From the NCBI RefSeq assembly GCF_022682495.2, contig NC_071388.1, positions 83,639,073-83,703,072 on the forward strand: 64,000 nucleotides of DNA, read 5' to 3'. Every line of letters begins with the position of its first letter. Within the stretch, counting starts at the first letter, position 1. This document shows positions 55,701-64,000 of this stretch, in pieces. The notes under the pieces are model-generated. The model made no database searches. It saw only the letters and a list, made by a program, of their open reading frames with translations, and was not told the DNA's origin. The translations under genes and the position numbers were made by a program. Source of the DNA: Desmodus rotundus. Lineage: Eukaryota > Chordata > Mammalia > Chiroptera > Phyllostomidae.

Positions 55701-58700
55701 TTCCTTTCTCACATTTGTGGTTTCTTTTTGTTGTTGTAGTTTGTTTACTGTTAAATCTTTGCCTAACTCAATATTATAAATGCTTGCTATATTCTTCTGA
55801 AGTTTATAAATCAACTGTTTATTTCAACTCCTACCTTTAGGACTATGATTTAATTCAACTTAAAATTTGTGCTTTATGTGATAAAAAGATCGAAGCTTAT
55901 TATTTTCTAGAGATATAAAATTCTCTAGCTCCGTTTTTAGAAAAGGCTACCTTTTCTCCATTAAATTAATCAGGCATTTTTGTCTAAAATCAATGAAAAT
56001 ATTAGTCATATGTATTACTGAACTAAGTATTCTGTTTACTTACTCTATATTAGTAACTTATCTTGATTAGTGTGGGTTTATACTGTCTTGAAATCAGATA
56101 GTATATATTCCTGCAAATATGTTCATCTTTTTCAAAAATATTTTATCTATTCTAAGGCATTTTGCCTTTTCATGTATATTTTACTGAGCTTTTTAACTTC
56201 TTTAAAATGTATCAAATTTTTGATTGGGGTTGCATGGGTATATAAATCAATTTGGGGAGAATCAACATTTCAAAAACATTGAGTCTCTCAGTCCATGATT
56301 ATGCAATCTCTCTGTGTATTTAAATCTCTTTAAATTTGTATTTCCAGAATTTTACTGTTTTTATAGTACAGTTGTTTATTACCAAGTAATATTTTGATGC
56401 TATCATGAATGAACTTTTTATTTTATTTTCTGTTTCATTGCTAAGACCTAGAAATGCAATTGATTTTCATGTACTGACCTTGTATCTCGGAACCTTGCTA
56501 AAGTCACCTAGTAGTTCTAGCAGCTTTATTCTGATTTTCTTTAGAGTCTTCAGATTATATTAATTTTCTCCAATGTCTATGCCTTTTATTTGTATTCCCT
56601 GCCCTATAACATTGGATATGATCCTCAGAACAATGTTAAATTAAACTGGTATCCCACAAATTTTGACATCTGGCATTTTCATTCTTTATTTCACAATACT
56701 AATCTTTTTCTTTCTACTTATGATGTTTCTAAGTTTCAATTCTGATTTCTTTGTTAACCTTATACTTAGAAGTATATGGTTAATTCCCAAATATTTGATG
56801 TTTTTGTTATCTTTTTACTACAGTTTCTAGCTGAACTCTATTGTGGTCAATAAGCATTTTCTGTATGATTTCAGAAAATCATACTTTTGATATTTATCGC
56901 ATTGAATTGGTCAATGTTTGTGTCTTGAGAAATATACAATGTGCACCTAAGAAAAGTTTCTGTTGTTGTAGAGTGCACTTTTAAAGCACAAATACCAATT
57001 AAATCACTGTTGTTCAGACCTTTTTAGTCTTTCCTGCTTTTATTTTAATTGTTGAGACAGCAACTATGATTGTAGAATTGTTTCTTTCTCCCTTTAATTC
57101 TGTCAAAATTTGCTCCCTATGTTTTAAAATTTTGTCTTTGAAAATATACACATATATGATTGTTACATCTCCTTGCAGTAGTGCACTTTTGTCACTTAAA
57201 ATATCTCTCTTGTATCTGCTAATAAATCTCATTTTAAAGTTACTTTTCTGATATTAATATAGCCTGTCAGCCTTCCTAAGGTTTCGATTTGCATGATACA
57301 TGTTTTTTCACCCATTTATATTCTTCCTTTGTCCTTATATTTAAAGAGTTTCATGAAGACAGCATATATTTTGAATCTTTTTTCTCATTTAGCCAAACTC
57401 TGCCTTTTTTAATTGAAATGCTTAGTCAAAATGAATGTAATATTTTACTTTTTGTTTTCTACTTATTGTATCTTTTTTATATCCTGTTTCTCCTTTCCTA
57501 ACTTTTACAAGATTACTTAAATATTTTTATAATTGTCTTTTAATTTTAATTTTCTTGCTGCCTTTTTGGCTCTTCTTTTGTGCATTATTTTTATAGTGGT
57601 AGGATATATATACATACATTCAAGACTATACTCATTTAATCTTTAACACAGTATAAATACTCCATATCAAATTATAAAATATGAAAGTTTAAATATATAT
57701 ATATCCATATCTACTCCCTCCTTTATGTTATAGTTTTTATATACTACAACTATATATTAGAATTCCATAAGATATTATTATAATTTCATTTTAACAGTTA
57801 TATATTTTATAACAAATGAGAAAAGTGGGAAAATTGCCATTTATTTACCATTTCTTTATTCTCTCTTCAGATCCAAGTTTTCATCTGCTCTCATTTCCCT
57901 TTACCTTGAGGGAACTTCTTTTAGCAGTTTTTACAATATGTCTGCTATCAACTAAGTTTTACTTTATTTTACCTGAAAAAAAATTGCCATATTCCTCAAA
58001 GAAATTTTAGCCAGTTATAGAATTTTAGGTTAACAAGTCATTTTCATTCAGCACTTGAATGGTATTATTCCTCTTATTGGGGAAGGGGAAGGGGTTTCAT
58101 GGTGTCTGATGTTAAGTTAGCCCCAAACTGAATCATTGTTTTCCTGCACAGGAATTTTTTCCCTGCTCCTTTCCAGATTTGCTCTTTGGCTTTTAAGGGT
58201 TTGACTGTGATGCCTCTCAGCCTGGTATTTTTTTTAATTTCATTCTGCTTAGTGTTCATTTGCTTTAAACCCTTATATCTGCAAGTATCCAAATTTTATC
58301 CAATTTGGAAAATGTTCAACCATTATGACTTAAATATTTTTTCTACCCCATTCTCCTTCTCTTTGGTACTTCAATTACACCTTCATTTAATCATTTGGTA
58401 TCACCTAAAAGATTCATGCAGCCCTGTTTATTTTTTAATCTTATTTTTCTATTCTTCACTGTGAAAAATTTGTAGTAAGTCTATATTTAAGTTAGTTTAC
58501 TTTTTTTTTTAACTGTCATTTCCATTTGGTTTTTCTTCCATCCACTCAATTTTAATTTTCTATACAGTATTTTTTATTCTAAAATTCCATTTGGTTCAGT
58601 TTTATTATTTTTACTTCCCTACTGATTTCTTTATCCATTGAAAACACATTTAGTTTTACTTCATTAATGATAGTTATAATAACCTTTTAAAAATTTGTGT

Positions 58701-58800
58701 GACCTTTTAGTTTTTCAACAGTTAGATATTTTTAAAAGAAATTAAACAGAAAAAAAGACAATATAAATTGATTTTGCATTTACCCAAATTAGGGCAAGCT
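55701..58800 (-). mobile_element. Old L1M fragment B, antisense, ORF2 through ORF1/5' region
   Basis: Begins near taaatctttgcctaactcaa, then gtcttgaaatcagatagta, gattggggttgcatgggta, tgagtctctcagtccatgatt, gtatctcggaaccttgctaa (RT region), cagctttattctgattttct, then the EN region (tctttctccctttaattctg, minus-strand VAVSTI). It ends with ORF1-side blocks (tctattcttcactgtgaaaa). It covers again the L1 region already present in fragment A, so two elements are involved. Confidence 0.6.
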
Positions 58801-58904
58801 ACACATTTTGCCAAACCAAGAAAAAATTAAAATGTTATACCCTATTATTCAAACAGTAGGAAGAAAGTTTTGTTTTTCTACCACAATCTTTTTCTCCTAA
58901 AATG
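58801..58904. other. Short AT-rich junction
   Basis: Boundary between the old L1M and the younger L1. No target-site duplication can be tested, since the 5' end of the younger L1 is outside the window. Confidence 0.3.
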
Positions 58905-59591
58905 TTGTAATGTTTTTTGATCTACCTATCCACTGTTGGATGCTTAGAAAGTTTCCAGCATTTAGCTATTATAAATAGCACTGCTATGAACATAGGGGTG
59001 TATAAGTCCTTTTGAATTGGTGTTTCATGATTCTTAGGGTATATTCTCATCAGTGGAATTGCCGGATCAAAAGGTAGTTCCATTTTTAATTTTTTGAGGA
59101 AATTCCATACTGTTTTCCACAGTGGCTACACCAGTCTGCATTCCCACTAACAGCACACTGGAGTTCCTTTCCTCCACATCCTCACTGGCACTTGTTGATG
59201 TATTGATGATAACCATTCTGACCAGTGTGAAGTGATATCTCATTGTGGTTTTAATTTGCATCTCTCTGACGGCTAGTGATGTTGAGCATCCTTTCATATG
59301 TCTCTGGGCCCTCTGTATGTCCTCCTTGGAGAAGTGTCTATTTAGATCCTTTACCCATTTTTAATTGGATTGCTTGTCTTCCTGGAGTGGAGTCATGTGA
59401 GTTCTTTATATATTTTGGAGATAAAACCATTGTCTGATATGTGGTTGGCAGATATGTTCTCCTGTACAGTTGGTTCCCTTTTCATTTTGATGATGGTTTC
59501 TTTAGCCATGTAGAAGCTTTTTAAATTGATGTAGACCCATTGTTTATTTTTCCATTATTTCCCTTGCCCTAAGAAATATATTGGCAAAATT

Positions 59592-59620
59592 ATTGCTATG
59601 TAGGATACCTACATAGCAAT
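59592..59620. repeat. Perfect 13-bp inverted repeat, 3-nt loop
   Basis: attgctatgtagg (59592-59604), ata, cctacatagcaat (59608-59620). The arms are exact reverse complements, inside the antisense L1 ORF2. Confidence 0.9.
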
Positions 59621-60855
59621 TTTACTGCCTATGTTTTCTGCTAGGACTTTTATGGTATCATGATTTATGTTTAAGTCCTTTTTCTACTTTGAGGTCATTC
59701 TGGTGTATGGTATAAGATGGTGGTCTGCTTTCTTTTCTTTTCTTTTTCTTTTTCTTTTTTTCCACATACCAGTCTAGTTCTCCCAATACCATTACTGAAG
59801 AGGCTATTTTTAATCCATTGTAGGCTCGTGCTCCCTTTGTCAAATGTTAATTGACCATAGAGACATGAGCTTATTTCTGGGCTCTCTAATCTGTTCCATG
59901 GATCTATGTGTCTGTTCCTATGCCAGTATTAGGCCGTTTTGACTATAGTGGCCCTATAGTATAGTTTCATATAAGGTATTGTGGTCTCTCCAACTTTATG
60001 CTTCTTTCTCAAAATTGCTGAGGCTATTCAGGCGCTTTTTTGATTCCATATACATTTTTGGAGTATTTGGTTTAGATCAGTGAAATACATCATTGGTATT
60101 TTAATGGGAATTTCATTGATCTATAGATTGCTTTAGATAGTATGGGCATTTTAATGATGTTATTTTTTTCCATCCATAAACAGAATATATGCTTCCATTT
60201 ATTTGTATCTTCCTCAGTTTCTTTCTTCAGTATTCTATAGTTTCCTGAGAATAGGTCTTTTTCTTTCTTGGTTACATTTATTCCTAGGTACTTTATTTTT
60301 CTTTTTGCTATAGTAAACGATATTTCCCCCCTAGTTTCACCTTCTGATAGTTCATTGCTGATGCAGAAAAATGCCATCAATTTCTGAGTATTGACTTTCT
60401 ATCCTGCTACTTTGCCAAATTCACTTATTAGTTCAGGTAGTTTTTTTGGTTTTCTATGTACACTATCATGTCGCCCACAAATGACAGTTTTATTTCCCCC
60501 TTCCCAGTTTGGATGCCTTTTATTTCTTCTTCTTGTCTGATCACTGTGGTTAGGACCTCCAGTACTATGCTGATAAGAGTGGTGAAAGTGTACAACCTTG
60601 TCTTGTTCTTGATCTTAAAGGAAACATTTTTAGTTTTTGCCCATTGAGCATGATATTGGCAGTAGGTTTCTTGAATATGACCCTTATATGTTGAGGTGTG
60701 CTCCTTCTATTCCTACTTTGCTGATTGTTTTTATCATAAATGGGTGCTGAATTTTACAAATACACTTTCAGCATCTATTGATATAATCATGTGGTTTTTG
60801 TACTTCATTTTGTTTATGTGGTATATTACATTTATTCATATGTGAATATTGTATC

Positions 60856-60900
60856 ATCCTTGTATCCCTCATCCTTGTATCCCTCATCCTTGTATCCCTC
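60856..60900. repeat. 15-bp tandem triplication in L1 ORF2
   Basis: Three perfect copies of atccttgtatccctc (60856-60870, 60871-60885, 60886-60900). A 15-bp unit keeps frame, adding five residues per unit (minus strand: EGYKD repeated). Confidence 0.95.
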
Positions 60901-62789
60901 AGATAAATTCCACTTGATCATAGTATATAATTTTTTTAAAGTATTGCTGGATCAGGATTGCCAATATTTTGTTGAGGATTTTAGCATCTATGTTCATCAG
61001 AGATATTGGCCAGTGATCTTCTTTCTTTGTTGTGCCTTTACCAAGTTTGGAATCGGGGTAATACTGGCTTCATAAGAAGAGTTTTGGATTCTTCCCTCTT
61101 CTTGAATTTTTTTGGGATAGTTTGAGAAGCATAGGAGTTAGTTCTTCTTTGAATATTTGGTATAATTTACCTGAAGCCATGCTGTCCAAGGCTTTTGTGT
61201 GCTGGGAGTTTTGTTATTACTGCTTCAGTTTCACTAGTTGTTGTTGATCTATTCAGGTTTTCTGCTTCTTCTTGATTCAATTTTTAAAGATTCTTTCTTT
61301 CAAGAAATTTATCCATTTTGCCCAGGTTGTTCAATTTCTTGGCATATATTTGTTCATAGTAATTTCTTACAATCCTTTGTGTTTCTGTGGTATTGGATGT
61401 TAATTCTCCTATTTCATTTCTGTTTTTTTTAATTATTATTTAGGATTCTCTCTTTATTTTTCTTGGTGAGTCTGGTTACAGGTTTGTCAGTTTTATTTAT
61501 CTTTGCAAAGAACCACCTGCTGGATTCATTGATCCTTTAATTTGTTTTTAGCTCTAGGTCATTTAATTATGCTCTGATCTTAATTATTTTCTTCCTTCTA
61601 TGCTTCCTGGGCTTTATTTTTTGTTGTTCCACTAGCTTTTTTGGATGTAGGGTGAGGTTGTTTATTTGAGATTTTTCTGTCTTCTTTAGGTAAGCTTGAT
61701 TTGCTATGAACTTCCCTCTCAGTACTGCCTTCACCGTGTCCCATAGATTTTGTGTTGTTGTGTGTTCATTTTCATTTGTTTCCAGGTACTTTTTGATTTC
61801 TTCTTTGATATCATTGTTAACCCAGTCATTATTTAATAATGTGATATTCTGTCTCCATGTATTTGAACACTGAGTTTTTTCATTGAGGTTGTTTTCTAGT
61901 TTTAAGCCATTGTGATCCAAAAAGAGGCTTGATATAATTTTAATTTTCTTGAATTTGTTAAGGCTTGTTTTGCATTCTACCATGTTGTCTATCTTTGAGA
62001 ATAATCCATGTGCACTTGAGAAGAATGTATATTCTGCTTCTTTGGGGTGAAATGCTCTGTAAATATCAATTAAATCCATTTAATCTACGGTGTCATTCAA
62101 TGGCATAATATCCTTGTTGCTTCTTTGTTTAACAATATGTCCATTGTTGACACTAGTGTGTTAAAATCCCCTAGGATGACTGTATTGCTGTTGATCTCCT
62201 TCTTAAGGTCGTCCAAGATTTTCCTTATGTATTTAGACACTCCTATTTTGGGTGCATATATATTTACAATGGTTATATCCTCCTGTTGGATGACTCCCTT
62301 AAGTATTATGTGGTACTTTTTTATCTCTTGCTGTGGACTTTGTGTTGAAGTTTATTTTGTCTGATATAAATATTACCAGCACAGCTTTTTTTTTTATGTC
62401 AATTTGCTTGGAAAATTGTTTTTCCATCCCTTTACTTTAAGCCTGTGTATATTCTGTTCTGAGGTGGGTCTCTTGTAGACAGCATATATATATATGGGTT
62501 ATGTTTTCTTATCCATTCAGCTGTCCTATGTCTTTTGATTGGTGCATTTAATCCATTTATAATTAAGGTTATTATTGACAGGTATTTATTCATTACCATT
62601 TTCTCTTTGTGCCTGTGTTCTTCTCACTCTCTCTTTTTCTTCATCTTTTTAAAGCAGTCACTTCAGCATGTCTTGCAATACTGGTTTGGTCGAGTTGTTC
62701 TCTTTTGGCTTTTTTTTTTTTTTTTTGTCTAGGAGACTCCTTATTTTACCTTCCATTTTAAATAAGAGCTTTGATGGGTAATGTAATCT

Positions 62790-63456
62790 TGGTTACCAGT
62801 CTTTGCTTTTTATTACTTCCAATATTCTGTGCCATTCCCTTCTGGTTTGTAGTGTCTCTGTTGAGAAGTCAACTGCTAGCCTTATCAGTGCTCCCTTGTA
62901 TGTTCCTGTTTCTCCTGTTTTGCCTTTAAGATTCTCTTTCTCTTTAAATTTTGCCATTTTAATTATGATGTGTCTTGGAGTGGGTCTCTTTGTGTTCACC
63001 TTGACTGGGGCCCTCTGTGCTTCTTGAACTTGTGTGACTTTTCCCCTCACTAAGTTAGGGATGTTACTGTCATTATTTTTTCGAATGGGTTTTGTATCCC
63101 TTGCTCTTTACTTTTCATTCTGGAACCCCTATCATGTGAATATTGTTGTTTCATGTTGCCTTGCAGCTTCCTTAAACTATCTACTATTCTTTTCGAGTCT
63201 GCTTTTTCATTTTGTTGCACTGACTCAGTGTTTGTTCTACCTTGCCTTCCAATACACTGATTCCATCCTCTGCTTCATCTAGCCTATTTTGAATTACTTT
63301 TAGTGTATTCATCATTTCAGATATTGTATTCTTCATTTTCTCCTGGCCCTTATTCATAGTTTCTATGTCCTTTTTCACGCAGTTGTAGTTCCCACTAAGT
63401 TCCTTGTAGTTCTCACCAAGTTCCTTTAGTATCCTTATAACCGTACTTTGAACCAT
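62790..63456 (-). pseudogene. L1 ORF1 remnant, antisense
   Basis: The frame 63184-63456 (90 residues) is the ORF1p coiled coil: TVIRILKELGENYKELSG, then IETMNKGQEKMKNTISEMMN and LEGKVEQTLSQCN. The frame 62793-63050 carries the RNA-recognition and C-terminal side: VQEAQRAPVKVNTKRPTPRH and IIIKMAKFKEKENL, then KGALIRLAVDFSTETLQTRR. They are in different frames with an indel or stop between 63050 and 63184. As in other L1s, ORF1p would coat L1 RNA. This copy cannot produce a full protein. Confidence 0.85.
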
Positions 63457-64000
63457 ATTCTACATCTGGTAAATTGCTTGCCTCATTTTCATTTAGCACT
63501 TTTTCTGGGATTGCTCCTTCCCTAATGATTTGGCATTGTTTCTATATCTCCCCATTTTGGGTGGCTCTTTTTGTTTGTTTCTGCTTATTAGATTGATCTG
63601 CTTTGACTCCCTGTCTTTATGGGGTCTCCTTATATGGTAGGTGTCCTGTGGGACTCAATAGCGTAGTCTCCCTGAACCCTTGAGCAGGATACTCTAAGGA
63701 TGCCCTTTATGTAATTTTTGTGGACCCTCTTGCTGTAATTGTGTTTTGTTGGTTTTGGTTCATTCCTTGGTGGGATCTCCCTTCTGGCTGGCTGACTGAG
63801 AGTCACAACTCCCACTGTGTCTTCTATGCTGTTGTATAGGAGCTGCCAGAACAAAACAAAGCAACCCAGCAAACAGTACTCACAACAGCAAAAAAATACC
63901 CCCCCAATCACTACCATGATATCAACAATAAGAGCTAAGATTTAAAAGGTGGAAAGAGAATAAGAATATTATATGAAAGGAAAAAAGAATGTGATGTGAC
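63457..64000 (-). promoter_or_regulatory. L1 5' region near ORF1, antisense, partial
   Basis: Sequence upstream of ORF1 on the minus strand, probably the ORF1 start plus part of the 5'UTR. It runs past the window edge, so the true 5' end and promoter are not seen. The frame 63630-63917 has no recognisable domain. Confidence 0.5.

Larger units (their letters stand above)
59090..62420 (-). pseudogene. L1 ORF2 remnant, antisense
   Basis: The best-preserved piece is 61567-62079 (170 residues): MDLIDIYRAFHPKEAEYTFF, DHNGLKLE (intact here), then NDIKEEIKKYLETNENEHTT. It spans the end of the endonuclease and the following linker. The RT motif C reads FVGD (60470-60481) where the family has FADD, so the first catalytic Asp is Gly. 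The C-terminal piece 60090-60380 contains SFTIAKRKIKYLGINVTKK, the L1 'KYLGI' block. Stops and frameshifts separate the pieces, and the RT also carries a 15-bp in-frame triplication at 60856-60900. Confidence 0.85.
58905..64000 (-). mobile_element. Younger L1, antisense, 3'-truncated, open at right edge
   Basis: About 5.1 kb. The 3' side starts at ctacctatccactgttggat, so the last few hundred bases of a complete L1 3' end are missing. Left to right the order is ORF2 C-terminus (about 58990-59300), RT (about 60000-61100), the domain between RT and EN (61567-62079), EN (to about 62350), ORF1 (63456 back to 62790) and 5'UTR (63460 onward). It is the same general family as the sense L1 at 43203-51291. 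Simple-repeat expansions lie at 59729-59762 (TTTTC-like) and about 62710-62726 (T17). Confidence 0.85.

Noticed and set aside
1..64000. Host protein-coding gene in the window
   Set aside because: No exon with a recognisable domain, start context, splice pattern or unusual codon use was seen. I cannot exclude small non-coding RNAs or distant regulatory elements in the unassigned regions.

Overview
This window looks like a gene-free stretch of mammalian nuclear DNA, most likely from a bat. The best lineage clue is six copies of a tRNA-derived SINE of the bat Ves type: a CTGGCTGG-type start, Pol III A and B boxes, a pyrimidine-rich middle and an A-rich tail. Several short LINE-1 3' ends have the G-rich tails that I associate with bat L1. 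Ves elements are known from yangochiropteran bats. The family cannot be fixed from this sequence, and I saw no clear Helitron, piggyBac or recent hAT copies of the kind that mark many vespertilionids. I found no convincing host protein-coding exon. The longest open frames all lie in mobile elements or are short chance frames.

Layout. 1-3.7 kb: one Ves SINE, then unassigned DNA. 3.7-9.8 kb: MIR, L2, an old antisense L1 carrying a Ves, an L1 3' end, a tail-only retroinsertion, a MER5A-type DNA element and a short L1 3' end. 10.8-15.9 kb: a decayed ERV-L provirus (LTR, leader, RNase H-integrase remnants) with an interrupted Ves inside it, then an antisense LTR. 16-27 kb: MIR, L1, LTR and L2 fragments in mostly unassigned AT-rich DNA. 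27.3-31.45 kb: an endogenous-retrovirus-like element with two related R/U5-like segments around a non-coding, repeat-rich interior. 33.6-40 kb: L2 and L1 fragments, a Ves, and two small young L1 3' ends in opposite orientation. 41.34-52.05 kb: a Tigger1 (pogo/Tc1-mariner) transposon split by a Ves and by a nearly full-length L1, which is itself split by a solo LTR and another Ves. 53.6-58.8 kb: two overlapping antisense old L1 pieces. 58.9-64 kb: a younger antisense L1 that runs off the window edge.

Every autonomous element is broken. The Tigger1 transposase has lost two of its three catalytic aspartates, both L1 reverse transcriptases are altered at the catalytic FADD motif, and the retroviral remnants lack usable genes. 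I found no new gene system. The points most worth checking are the insertion stack at 41.3-52.1 kb, the repeat-rich coding-free retroviral interior at 28.3-31.1 kb, the duplicated L1 5'UTR segment, the interrupted Ves at 12.8-13.3 kb, and the L1 inverted repeats. Family names come from my memory of consensus sequences, not from a database search.
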